In this document: positions 10,222 to 20,844 of the stretch, piece by piece | How the letters are laid out: every line of letters begins with the position of its first letter | Position numbering within the stretch: position 1 is the first letter of the stretch | The notes under the pieces: generated by a model | Told to the model about the DNA's origin: nothing | What the model saw: only the letters and a program-made list of their open reading frames with translations | The model's database searches: none | Assembly (NCBI GenBank): GCA_009801015.1 | Contig: VHZZ01000866.1 | Span: forward strand, 135,425-158,514 | Direction: 5' to 3' | Origin: Silene noctiflora | Lineage: Eukaryota; Streptophyta; Magnoliopsida; Caryophyllales; Caryophyllaceae | DNA: 23,090 bases | Program-made: the position numbers and the translations under genes

Positions 10222-10703
10222 GCCCCTCATGTTTAAGTTCTTCTCAATGTTGACGGTGCCTCTAAGGGAATTCCGGGTCCAACTGGTTGTTGTGGTATCT
10301 TTAGAAACGAAACAAGTAACTTAATTTCTACCTACTATTTTTCTTGCGGTGTGTGTAAACGATCTATGCTGGCTGAATTATTAGCACTTCTTGCGGAGGT
10401 TGGAGAGAGTTAGGGACCTCCGTATCGATAAGCTTATTATCAATATGGATAATGTCTCATGTATTAAATTTATCCAAGAAGATCAACTTACTAATAGTAG
10501 TATCCGTTTGTTGGCCGGTTATTAGTTGTAATGAGCTCATCAAGAACGAAAATTGGGTAATCAAACTAGAACATCGCTATAAAGAGGCTAACCGAGCACG
10601 TGATTGGCCCGCTAACTATGGTGTTACTTCATCGAAATATACTATTATTTGGATGCTTCTCCTTAGGGGCATGCAGACTATTTTAGGGGTATCTTTGGAT
10701 TGA
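10222..10703 (+). pseudogene. Degenerate RNase H domain of a non-LTR (LINE-type) retrotransposon
   Basis: Three frames must be joined to see the domain. At 10246-10410 the frame reads NVDGASKGIPGPTGCCGIF and later MLAELLALLAEV, then a stop at 10411. From 10412 a second frame gives RDLRIDKLIINMDNVSCIKF and stops at 10523. A third frame reads NELIKNENWV, then IKLEHRYKEANRARDWPANYGV from about 10563, ending at 10703. The order VDGASKGNPGP, AEL, (E/M)DN and REANRAADWLAN is typical of the RVT_3-type RNase H at the C-terminus of plant LINE ORF2 proteins. An upstream in-frame stop (10234) and the two frameshifts show it is dead. No reverse transcriptase is visible upstream. A decayed host RNase H-like gene is a less likely alternative. 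Confidence 0.75.
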
Positions 10704-10930
10704 GTGATTTGGAAGGAAAGGGAGGGGAGATAATTGGAAAGATGAGAAATCAACTGTTTAGTTAGCAAAATAAAGCAGGGGGGATTTGGAGTGAAGGGAA
10801 AATAGATTCCTCTATTTCTCTCCTACAAGGAAATTATTTTCCCGAGAAAATCACATCCTCCATTCTCCCTAGTCCCTCCCCTCCCCTCTCCTCTCCTTTT
10901 CCCTCCTTTTTTTCTATCCAAATAAGGCTT
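10688..10930. mobile_element. MITE with GA/CT-rich terminal inverted repeats
   Basis: The left end reads TCTTTGGAT...TTTGGAAGGAAAGGGAGGGGAG. The right end, reverse-complemented, reads CTTATTTGGATAGAAAAAAAGGAGGGAAAAGGAGAG. The two arms are therefore purine-rich inverted repeats enclosing about 150 bp of non-coding sequence. It overlaps the last codons of the RNase H remnant, so it probably inserted into that element. A clear target duplication was not found, so the superfamily is left open. Confidence 0.5.
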
Positions 10931-10984
10931 AAAGGAAGACATTTACGGTGTCACCACTCGCCACCCCTCATAACCAAGCTACCT

Positions 10985-10986
<2 letters not shown>

Positions 10987-11035
<49 letters not shown>
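10987..11035. repeat. Homopolymer T49 tract
   Basis: An uninterrupted run of 49 T sits between ACCTAG and AGGACTCG. It could be the poly(A) tail of a minus-strand retroposon whose body would lie to the right, but nothing recognisable follows in 11036-11358. The length may also be a sequencing or assembly artefact. Confidence 0.9.
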
Positions 11036-11037
<2 letters not shown>

Positions 11038-11358
11038 GACTCGTCCCCTCTATTATACCCAAAAAAAGTGATGATTAATAATAAATACAAAAAAATTGCT
11101 AAAATTTGAGAAATCCTCCTAAAGATCATGTATGGCTAAAAAACATCCGAAAAAGTAGAATGAGAGTTGTAGAATATCCTAAACCGTGGAGTTTGGTTCC
11201 TAGCTACCTCCCCTCGCTAATTCCCACCCAAGATTTTATTCCTAACTAAAAGAATTGTCCGTACTCTAATGACATTATGCTAGTCATGCATGACCGATAA
11301 TTCTCCAAAGGCCACAATTACACTACTACATACGACACTTGTGCTTTTCATACCTTAA

Positions 11359-12344
11359 CTAGCTTTTGCACCCGTGAAAATCACGTGTACCTTTAAGATT
11401 AATTGTTTAAGTTTACGCACGACTATAACCTCATTAGTATGAAACATGTTGACATTTTTGTTGCTAATAACTGTAATACAAAATTATCCGTAATTGAATA
11501 GGCGGTAAGCCTGTTGCTAATTTTCATCATTGGTCAGGATTCTTTACTTTTAATATGTTTCTCATATATTTTCATTATTTTCATAATTACCGTGTCAATT
11601 TCACACGAGCACCACTATTTTTAGGCCGTGATCTTTAATTTTTATTTTTGCATTAAATTATTTTTTTTCATTGCAATATACTTGGTGTCCTCTATGTTTT
11701 CCTTGTATTATGATATTTTAATATACTACACTATATAATATTTGAAGTACGTTATATGATTTTTTTTTTCAATCTTTTTTTTATATGTACATTGAAATTA
11801 ACGGGTACAATTATACAACATAATAACAATTAAATTAATATGTCGTTGTAACAATAAAATATTAAAAGCTTATTTATTTGTTCAATTTATATGCTCATGC
11901 CATTTTACACGGGTTCTAAGCTACTAATAGATGATAACGATTACAAACGTAGTAAAAGTTATAGTGACATAATATGAATTTTTTTTTCGAGGTAACTTAT
12001 TTTATAATAAAATCCTAAAATTAAAATTTAGAATTTACTTTGATGTTTAATCGTTGTTTAAATCATTTAATTTACTTTAAATTTAAAAAAAAAAAAATTT
12101 AATATTTGTGGTGCTCTAGTTTGTATTTAATGTTACAAATTATTTAAATATTTACTCTTTTTTTTTCCTAAAATAAGAGTTTAATGGTGTTATATAGTGA
12201 TTTGGTTTTTTTTTTTAATTGTTTTTTTTTTGCTAATAAATGAGTTGGTGATGTGGAGGTGGATTGTGTAAATAATTAAAAATATTGATGTGACATTATG
12301 ATAGATGGTTAGTTTGTCTTTTTATTATTATATATAGATATAGA
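11359..12344 (-). mobile_element. Non-autonomous Helitron on the minus strand
   Basis: Read on the minus strand, the 5' end is A|TCTATATCTATATATAATAA at 12344. The 3' end has a hairpin (CGTGA-TTT-TCACG, 11373-11385) followed by GGTGCAAAAG and CTAG (11359-11362), then T. These match Helitron rules. The 986 bp are very AT-rich, with many T runs on the plus strand, and hold no ORF of note. The exact 5' base could be one ATC repeat unit away. Confidence 0.7.
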
Positions 12345-12464
12345 TATTCCTCTAAGTCACCGCAAAATATCCATCTCTTTTTGCCGTAAATAAACGGATA
12401 ATAATACAACGTTAATGGATGGTATTGACTTTCGATATCATTCTCTTACATGGTTTTTATTCTT

Positions 12465-12600
12465 TCTCATTCAATCTATTTTAGCTCATTTCAGTTTATT
12501 TTACATCACTTCAGTTCAATTCAGCTTTATTCAACTCATTTTAATTCAATTCAATTTAATTCAGTTCTATTTAACTAAAAAAACAAAGTCATAATTTATA
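12465..12600. repeat. CAGTT-rich dispersed repeat, copy 4
   Basis: A run of TTTAGCTCATTTCAGTTTAT, CACTTCAGTTCAATTCAGC and TCAGTTCTATTTAACT closes with AAAACAAAGTCATAA. It has the same composition and spacing as the other CAGTT-rich segments. It is more diverged and lacks a clear second arm. Confidence 0.45.
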
Positions 12601-13010
12601 CTCTACTTTACAAAAAGAAAATTTTAAAGCGGGCAACATACACCAATCGGTAAATATCTCATCTCCTAAATAAAAAAAGGGGGTAGTAGGACAAAAAGAG
12701 TAATTAACCGGGAGTGAAAACGAGGGTCAAAGTGGGTGAAAATCAAGGAAGTTGGAAGGTGACGGAGTAAGAAGTAAAAGAAGATCTGTCACCCACGGAG
12801 AATAGAGAATATTCCTAGACAACTTGACTTAGTGACAAAAAGCGTGGAATTAACTAATTAAAGGATTTAGATCCAACTAATATTGTTTGTAATTGGGTTA
12901 AACAAGTGATTTATGACTAAGATTTGACCGAAAATGAGCCTATTTTTGTGATTTCTATGGATTAAGGAATGCTATTTCTTGCATTTTTTGTAGTTATAAA
13001 TGTCATTTGA
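12601..13010. other. Intergenic, nothing recognised
   Basis: Sequence between the CAGTT-rich repeat and the 197-bp tandem duplication. There is no ORF of note, no inverted ends and no RNA gene. Confidence 0.5.
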
Positions 13011-13397
13011 ATCACTAGTCATTGTGTATATTATGCACTTCAAACTAGATACAAAACAAACCCACTATATTATCTTTTATAAAAATGGAAAAGGCAATAT
13101 CTTTACGATATCTTTACTCAACCCGACTTATTACTTAAAATAAGAAAATAAGAAGAAAATATGACTTTGACGTCATTCTTTAGACGTAATTTCAATTCTA
13201 ACTTCTAATCACTAGTCAATGTGTATATTTGCACTTTAAAATAGATAGAAAACAAACACACAATATATATTTATAAAAATGGAAAAGACAGTATCTTTAC
13301 GATGTATGTACTCAACTCAATTTATTACTTAAAATAAGAAAATAAGAAGAAAAGATGACTTTGACGTTGTTCTTTAGACTTAATTTCAGTTCTAAAA
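13011..13397. repeat. 197-bp tandem duplication upstream of the TRM-family gene
   Basis: Copy 1 (13011-13207) and copy 2 (13208 to about 13397) both begin ATCACTAGTCA and share ATAAAAATGGAAAA, TATCTTTACGAT, TTATTACTTAAAATAAGAA and ATGACTTTGACGT in the same order. Mismatches and small indels are scattered throughout, so the duplication is not recent. It sits about 0.5-0.9 kb upstream of the proposed TATA box and could carry duplicated regulatory sequence. Confidence 0.9.
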
Positions 13398-13880
13398 AAA
13401 TTAGTTCAATTTACTTTTTTTTTTTTTTCCTTTAGTGCACTTCTAAGTTATAGTCGGTTATTCAGATCAGAAAATCTGACACTTTTAGCTTACCAAGTAC
13501 AATAATGAAATGGCCAAAGCACTAAGATACCTCTATTAAAATTTCAAATAAGACTCTTAAATATGAATCGTAATTACATTTAATATTTTTGTAAAGATCC
13601 AAGGTATTAGCCTTAAAGGTAAGAGAAAAAGGATAGAAAATAAAGACAACTTTCGAGAGCTCATATTTAGTAGAAGTAATCTGTTATTTTCTTTTAATAT
13701 AGTCAAATACTTTAGTAAATTTTAAAATTCTAACATGGTGAAGTATGTAATTTTTTGTGATAATTTTTTTTTTTTTGTATCGTCTCAATACGTATCCACG
13801 CAAAACAAGAAAAAAACCTCGACATACCTAATTAGTAATTTCCTATCTCAAAAAAAAAAAAAAAAAAGTATAGTAAAGGG

Positions 13881-13888
13881 TATAAAAG
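13881..13888 (+). promoter_or_regulatory. Probable TATA box of the TRM-family gene
   Basis: TATAAAAG lies 266 bp upstream of the start codon, just after an A18 tract (13850-13867). A start of transcription about 30 bp downstream (near 13915) would give a leader of about 240 nt. That leader is rich in CA and AAC runs, as is common in plant 5' UTRs. The position fits, but no transcript evidence is available from the sequence. Confidence 0.5.
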
Positions 13889-14041
13889 TCATTTAGCGAA
13901 AGAAGCCTCCAAAGAGCCTTTAAAAGACCAGAAAAGCGGGAGCTAAAGATAAAGCCTTCAAATCTTCAGATTTACATCCATCCAGCCAACAACACCGTTA
14001 GTGAAAAAGCATCATATACAACACAACACAAAACCAATACT

Positions 14042-14074
14042 ATGAAAAAAGAGAACACATCTCTGTCAATCTAA
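14042..14074 (+). CDS. Upstream ORF (10 codons) in the predicted 5' leader
   Basis: An ATG at 14042 opens a short reading frame, MKKENTSLSI, that ends at TAA (14072-14074), 79 nt before the main start codon. If transcription starts near 13915, this is the first ATG a scanning ribosome meets, so it could reduce translation of the main ORF. The peptide itself is not recognisable and is probably not functional as a protein. Confidence 0.35.
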   Translation: MKKENTSLSI

Positions 14075-14153
14075 TCTCATTTTTAACACGAAACTATTCA
14101 TTCATTTTCCATAGATATTTAGATTTTAATTTTAATTTTAAAGTAAGATAAAT

Positions 14154-17100
14154 ATGACGACGAAAACAAGTAGAACGATGCCCGACCCGAATCTTGAGAA
14201 ACAAATGGGTGGTTGTATGGCCGGTTTCTTCAATCTTTTTGACCGTCATCATCTTCTTTCCGCTAAACGACTTCATCCTAAACGTCTCCCTCCTCCTCCG
14301 CCTTCTCCTGGCCCATCTACGGTATTTTTTTTTGTTTATTTATGTCTTGGTCATTTTTTTACGTTTTTTTTTTTATTTGCAGCGGCCTAACTTACTTGTT
14401 CTCTTGGTCATGTCGAAAAAATAGAATGTAAAGAAATGACCGGACAAATTGGGTAACAATTACTTGTGTAAGATCGCCTTACACACAGTTAGGCCGCTAC
14501 AAACACATTGTAAAACTGGTCAGTTTGATAATGGATCATCAGGACTCTGGTGTCAGCAGTTTTCGGTGATTAAATCCGTTTTACACATTATTTAACTTTT
14601 ATATCTTCAATCAATCAGGTTAATGATTCGCCATTAAAACCTCAGCAACCGCAACAACAGCCGCAGGAGCAACAACAACAACAACAACCGGAGATTCGAT
14701 TGAAGGAAACAGCTCCAGTTCCAGTTCCAGCTCCGACAACGGAGTTGCCGACGAAATCGCCATGGAAGTTCGCGCGCGAAGCGCCACGGCTTTCGCTCGA
14801 TAGTAGAGCGATAACAGACGGCAATGGCGGACTAAGGCCGAGAGAAATCCGGATTAACACCGGAAAGATCATCGACGATGACGAAGGAGAAACTCAACGA
14901 CGCTCTCCGAGCGTCATTGCTCGGCTCATGGGACTCGAACCAATACCTAGCTCGAGCTCAACCGGTTCGGAAACTGAACCGGTGAAGAAAGTCGAGCTCC
15001 GCAGGTCCGCTTCCGAATCAAGGTCCAGAGATTACCGGTTCGTTGAGCCGGCTAGTTTTCTCACTCCTGTAGCTGGAGAGAGAAAGGTGATTAAGAAACA
15101 ACCGATTAACAAAAACATAGTTAAAACTAATACTAATGTTAATATTAATACTAATAATAATACGAATCCGAAAGCGAGAAATTCAAATCAGTTTAGTAAT
15201 AATCATAGTAATTGCAGTAACAATTATAATAATCAAAGGAGATTAATGTTGGAGAGAAGAAGTTATTTTGATACGGCGGATTTCTATCCGCCGGAAATTA
15301 TGATGAAGAAACAACAGCAACAACAACTACAACATCAACCGATTACAATGTATGGCGAAATCGAGAGGAAATTGAGATTGAAAGGAATCGACGAGCCGTC
15401 GAAAGATCTGGAAACTTTGAAGAACATTCTAGAAGCTCTGCAATTGAAAGGATTACTTCATTCCTCGACGACGGCGAACACGGCGACGAAAAATCGACAC
15501 AATGTGGTTTACGATCGAACGCCGGCGAATCGCCGACGGAATTGCCAGGTGTCGGTATCCAGCGGCGAGCCGTCGGTGAGTCCGAGGAGAGAGAGGCCGG
15601 TGAGGACCGGTCGAGGTGAGAATCGGAGTTCTAGTCCGGTTTTACGACGAAAAGGCAGTTCGTTGAGTGTCGAAACGACAGTGACAGGGTCGGTGACAGC
15701 GAAGCGAAGCTCGAATTCGCCTGTTCGGTCACCAAGGGTGGCGAGACGGACTGATCAGACGGTTAGTAAGTCGCCTCGAGGGAGGAGATCAAGTGTGGAG
15801 GCTAATCAAGGGGTGAGAGTACGTACTGGTCAGATATTTACTGAGGACGAAGTTTCTACCGTTTCAGAAAGTAGCTTCAGTACATCCTCACACACCGACA
15901 ATGAGGTACGAAGTATTACATTCGGTCCGTTTATTTCTTTACGTTTCTGTTTTAATTACACGTAAATTTTTAATCCGTTGTTCTATCTTTTTTTTACGTT
16001 GGTCTTTGTGTTAAAAGCAAATGTTTAAGATGGACCGAGACCTTTTGAATTAAATTATTAAGTTAAGATGAATGATTAAAGGTTGATTGATGCTTAATTA
16101 AGCGCTAATTAGTGAGTTGTGCTTTTTTAATTCAGCAGAGATGGAGAGTGGAGGAGTACAGAGATGGGAGGAATCTTTTGGAGAGGTGTGACAAGTTGCT
16201 TAACAGTATAGCCGAGATTACAGCTAGCAACTGTTCGAACTCAAACTCAAATTCAAACTCGTCCGAGTCGCAACAACCGAGTCCAGTATCGGTGCTTGAC
16301 TCGTCTTTCTACAAGGAAGACGACTCATCGCCTTCACCGGTCAAGAAACGTACCATTCATTTCAAAGGTATATACATACATACTCGTACATGTTAGTCCA
16401 CTTCACTTGCATTTTAGAAATATCGTAGTCGTTGAGTCGTTTTTCCTTTTTTTTTTTTTTTTTTTTATTTGATAGTATTAGGTGGAATACCTTGACTTTC
16501 GATGATGACGCTTTCTTACCAAATCAAACTACAAATCTATGAGATTATGACTCTTCTATAACCACTTCTATGATTAGTGATTAATTAATGTTAATAATCT
16601 ACTACTAGTAGTCGGACTACTTGTTTTATTGCGTAGAAAGGAACTTATTAATCTTGCAAAAGTATTTTTGGTACAGTTGATCGTGATGGTTGCTTATCTA
16701 TACGTTGATGTTGATGCAAATGTTAGCTACCCCGTACTTGTTTAACACAAATGATTTCAATCTCTTCATGTCATATAAATTGTCCACATTTGATTTCGGT
16801 AGTTTAATAAAAATAAAAATATTAAATTAGGGGGCTGATATTTGAATAACCGACCCCCGGCCTGTAATTAGTTGCTATTCTAATTTCTAACACTTACACA
16901 GTTATACTCCCTTACGTCAAGCTAAAACCAAGGGGGAGGGAGTATGGGACTTGCCTGAGCCTTTAAGTCCCGTTGCTACTCATAAATCCAAGGGAGAAAT
17001 ATACTCTGCCAATGAATTTTCTTGCACCGGACCATAATGTCCTTGTATCTTTATCATTATAAAAAACCCTCGAATTGAATCGTAAGGCTGGTATTGTCAT

Positions 17101-19520
17101 ACTGATTTATGCCTACCCAGAATAGAATCGAAATGGAGATGATCCATGCCCTTATTGATGCGCTAAAGTTCCTACTCCTATCACAGATAGAATAGTGATA
17201 GGGTCTTAACTGAATATAGGTGTTTAGTATCACTGTATCAGCATTAAAGATTTCTACTTTGATGAGCTTATCTCATTTTCATCTACTTAATAGGATAACT
17301 GAATTTGTGATGCAAGTAATAAGTAGTACTGTTTAAGGAAAGTGATCTCGTACTCCTATATGGTTGTATTCAATACTCCCTGTACACTATTATACTGCTA
17401 ATAGATGGCATGGGGTTGAGTAATAAGTGCTAGTAAAGTTATGCTTTCTTAAGGAGGTAACCTACACATAGGAATAGGATTTCTGTTTATTACCTATAAG
17501 TGGCTGTATTAATTACTTAATTCACTAGCGTTTAATAAGCGGAGCCAGTATTTCCTGTTAGGGAGCCGGAAATTTTCAAAGAGCCGAAATACTAATGAAA
17601 TAAGGTATTGAGAGTCTATGTTACTCCGACGCTTGACTTAGTTGCCGTGTCACATGTCTGACACTTAGCGTAATTTAGTTTATCGGGAAAAGGGGTTAGT
17701 CAATGATTATTATTGCTAATGTCAAATGCATAGCCCCTGTGAGCTGTGTTAATATGTGGAGGAATATGCATGTGATATGCTGAACTCAAGGAAGAAGAGG
17801 CTGGCAATTCAATTGGTCAAAATGCTTAATAACTGTAAACTTTATCAAGTTATTAAATTAAACCAATCAAAAGGAGAGTTGAGGGGGGTCATGTTAGCCC
17901 AGGTCAGTAACCAGTGGGGTTGTTGTTTCTGAGGAAGATTTAAATAAACATTACCAGGTCAGGTTTGAGTGTTGGTTTCTTCAACACACACATGGTCACC
18001 TGACCCCATCACGTGGCCTGCTTTCTCTCTTTCCCTTATCTATGTTGATGATGACTTCTAACAGTTTGCCAACCTCAACTTAGTTTGCTGAATTTGATTA
18101 TGTGAAACTCAACATCTTGTTTAAGACGGTAATTTTCGTCTTAAACTTAAAACGAGTCAAGTTTTGTGTGAAATGTTTTGTGTTTGATTTTACTTAATAC
18201 TCCTGCTAGTCTTATTTACCACCCCTAAATCTAAAAGTAAAATCGACTCTGTAATGTTTTGGATTCTTGGTCACTCGGAAAGAACCTTTTCTTGTTGTTA
18301 AAGCATGATAAGGTTGTGTAAATCCGATCTCTATCCCACCATTTGATTGATCCCATGAGGCAGTGGAATAATAATGTTGTTGATGATGACGATTCAAATA
18401 TAATGTTTGTGGTCCGACGCTTTTATGCTAATGTCATATTTTACCCCATTAGATTTCGATGTCATTGTTTCTCGATTTCTACTATTTTGTCCCTTTCATG
18501 ATGCTGATCCTTGCAACTTTGGTAAGGGGGGATATTTTTCAATTTTGTTTTGGCTTCTTTTCATTACATAGAATGTAGACATGTAGTCCCATTCTTGATG
18601 TTGATACTGCATAATTATGCTGGGTTGTATTTTTACTGTGTATCTTCCAAAACTCAGGTGGTTGTTAAACCGTCTACCGTGTTTAATTCGTCATTTATTA
18701 TTATAATAATTAACGACAGCAAAATGAGGAAATTTTTAGAAATTACTGTCTAAAACATGGTTGAATGTTTAAGGAAAGTAGTTGAAGTGCATTAAAATCT
18801 ATTGCTTTCAATATTAAAACCTTCATTAACAGAATCACAGAACTGTCATTTCATATAGTTTAATTGCATGCAAGTTTTAGGCACAGAAATTGAATCTCTG
18901 ACTATAAACTCTCCTATTTCTGGTAACCAGATCAAGCAGCCACAGAACTGGAAGATGATCAGTGGAGCCCGGCATCGTCAACCCGATTATTAAGTGCTGA
19001 TAATGACATATATTCATCAGACGACTTTGAATTCAACTATATTTCAGAAGTGATCAGAGCATCAAATTACTTCCCAGATGACAATAATTTGTTTTTTATG
19101 CTTGAGAAGCAAATCTCAATTAGAGGCGACAATTCGAAGGCCTCAATCCTTCACAGGAAGCTCCTTTTCGACACAATTACCGAGATTCTTGATCGAAACC
19201 AACATATCCCACCATGGAAAGCGGTCGTCGGCCCCGAAAAGAGGCCAATGTCGGAACAAATATTTTCCGAATTTCAAAAGATCCGGGAACCAAACCCTTC
19301 TGAGGACCTATTTGAGGTCATTTGTGGGGTGTTAAAGAAGGACATGGCTGAGGATTTAACCACCGGTTGGGCCGGTTGTTCGGTAGAGATGTCAGAGGCG
19401 GTGCTCGACATCGAACGGCTAATATTCAAGGATCTAATAGGGGAAATCATCCGGGATCTCGCAGTCCTTGCAGGCAAAAGTGTGAGAGTAGAAGCACCTC
19501 GTAGGAAGTTAGTTTTTTAA
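14154..19520 (+). CDS. LONGIFOLIA/TRM-family protein with C-terminal DUF4378, four coding exons
   Basis: Coding exons are 14154-14321, 14619-15905, 16136-16367 and 18931-19520. All introns are GT-AG (phases 0, 0, 1), and the sum is 2277 nt, giving 758 residues. Motifs in order: N-terminal LEKQMGGCMAGFFNLFDRHH (14-33); PWKFAREAPRLSLDSRA (104-120); SPSVIARLMGLEPIP (152-166), the VARLMGL motif; TMYGEIERKL through LEALQLKGLL (about 299-335); PSPVSVLDSSF through SPSPVKKRTIHFK (533-562), where the last intron falls; then DUF4378 (about 596-745) with HRKLLFDTITEIL (637-649) and LDIERLIFKDLIGE (721-734). The same motif order is known from Arabidopsis LNG1/LNG2 and related TRM proteins, which recruit TON1/PP2A to cortical microtubules and promote polar cell elongation. 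That role is inferred here from family membership. Low-complexity Q, N and S tracts separate the motifs. The start is the first ATG in frame with the N-terminal motif; codon 9 (14178) is an alternative. Which TRM1-5 member is orthologous cannot be settled by eye. At 758 residues it seems somewhat shorter than LNG1 as I remember it. Confidence 0.93.
16131..16140 (+). promoter_or_regulatory. Tandem NAGNAG splice acceptor of exon 3
   Basis: The intron 2 acceptor reads TTCAGCAG|AG, preceded by a T-rich tract. Splicing after the first CAG (exon from 16136) adds one glutamine relative to splicing after the second (exon from 16139). Both keep the frame because intron 2 is phase 0. The proteins would read ...TDNE-QRWRV or ...TDNE-RWRV. 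Which form dominates cannot be read from the DNA. Confidence 0.6.
16368..18930 (+). other. Intron 3 of the TRM-family gene (2.56 kb)
   Basis: It begins GTATAT after ...TTCAAAG and ends ...GGTAACCAG before ATCAAGC. It is phase 1 and splits an aspartate codon (G|AT) immediately after the HFK motif. It is about ten times longer than introns 1 (297 bp) and 2 (230 bp). It carries a T-rich run near 16445-16470, a small pair of inverted ACTCCCT/AGGGAGT ends (16903-16944) that may be a Stowaway remnant, and a 29-bp segment (18558-18586) repeated exactly downstream of the gene. I see no coding sequence inside it. Confidence 0.85.
18558..18586 (+). repeat. 29-bp exact repeat, copy in intron 3
   Basis: TTTTCATTACATAGAATGTAGACATGTAG (written here by position; key core ACATAGAATGTAGACATG) is identical to 20845-20873. 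The flanks of the two copies are unrelated. Confidence 0.85.
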
Positions 19521-20046
19521 AAGGGCGGGAATAATTAATTGAAAAATTAGTTAAAAATATTTGAAGGAGCGTTAAACTTTGTGGCAGCTTTTGGCGCGCT
19601 TTTCTTTGGTTGTCTCCACTAAAGTAGTAAAATGGGGCCCATTGTTTAGTTTTTTTCTTTTTTTTTTTTGTTATAATTACTCGTAATTATTATTAATGTA
19701 TTAAATTTTCTTTCTTTTTAGTTTTTCTGGTAATTTTTTTATGGAATTGTGGATTTAGATTTGGAGGTAGATTTTAACTGAAACCCGACCTAATCAAATG
19801 CTTATTTCCACTCCTTCACTTCGTTAATAATTTTTCGTTACAGTGGAAAAAATTATGTTTATGAAGTAATATTATTGCTCTTGTGTTAGTTTTCAATCAA
19901 ACATTGGTATTTTTTGTGTTGGTTAATACTTTGTATTTAAATTTTTACTCGAGTTTACCTTAATTTAGACATGAAATAATCATCTCAAATTCTGTAAATC
20001 AATAAGCGTGTAAGATTAGATTACATAATAGTATGATACCATATAT

Positions 20047-20175
20047 GCTGAACTACGAAAATTAAAAATTACTCAACATCGGACCTTGTCCCATAAAGTC
20101 ATAAACTATACGCATTGAACTACGAAAGTTATAAATTACTTAATGCCGAAACCTGTCCGATAATAGCAAAAATAT
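20047..20175. repeat. Diverged tandem repeat, period about 67 bp
   Basis: GAACTACGAAAATTAAAAAT at 20050 recurs as GAACTACGAAAGTTATAAAT at 20117. It is followed in each copy by TACTCAACATCGGACCTTGTCC or a diverged equivalent. There are two copies and no coding sequence. Confidence 0.7.
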
Positions 20176-20844
20176 CCATTGGCATAAGATTAATCCGAAT
20201 TCCGAACTTACATAAATCTAAGTTATCTAACTAGGGAAAGTCATAAATCTAAATCTAGCAAAACAGAAATTGATGAACAACAGTTTGTTATCCCTAATAT
20301 AAAGGAGATGTCATGTGAAATGTGAAGGCCATGTGGGTGAGCAACAAAGTGGACATACTATTGGCATTGCCTTTGGGCGAAGATAAAACAGAGTCAATCA
20401 GATCAAAGGTGATACAAGAAGAATAAAAACACAAATTGTCATCGAAGATGTCACAAGCTTAAAACGAGCAGTGTCCCTCTCATAAATATGTAAGTGGCAA
20501 AACAAGTGCGGAACTAAATGGAGCAGTACCCTACTTGCCATCTCACTTGTAATATTGTAAAAGGGCATTATCCGTTTTCAGCTTGTGACAAATAGTAACC
20601 GTCTTGGATGAAATAAGCTGGAATAAAAATAAGTGGGGTGCACTTTTTAAATTATGCGGTCACACAAAAAGCTAAATGATTTTTCTTGAAAAATTTAGGA
20701 GTGACCATATTAAAAGAATACTCTCTTAAAAAAATTGTCAAATTGATTTAGTAATAATTGAACAATACTACTTACGTTCTAATTTTCGTCATTTGATCGT
20801 ATGTTTATATTTCGGATGATTTAATTTTATCTTTTTCCTAATTA

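Noticed and set aside
14194-14424. Alternative 76-residue plus-strand ORF overlapping exon 1
   Set aside because: It is out of frame with the conserved N-terminal motif and runs through the intron 1 donor and T-rich intron.
14642-14872. Minus-strand 76-residue ORF rich in Cys and Gly
   Set aside because: It is the antisense reading of the CAA/CAG-rich polyglutamine segment of exon 2; the cysteine run is a by-product of the repeat.
16903-16944. Complete Stowaway MITE in intron 3
   Set aside because: The inverted ACTCCCTT/AAGGGGGAGGGAGT ends are only about 20 bp apart, so at most it is an internally deleted remnant.
18212-18397. Minus-strand ORF in intron 3 starting MNRHHQQHYY
   Set aside because: It is short and intronic with no motif, no promoter and no codon pattern distinguishing it from chance.
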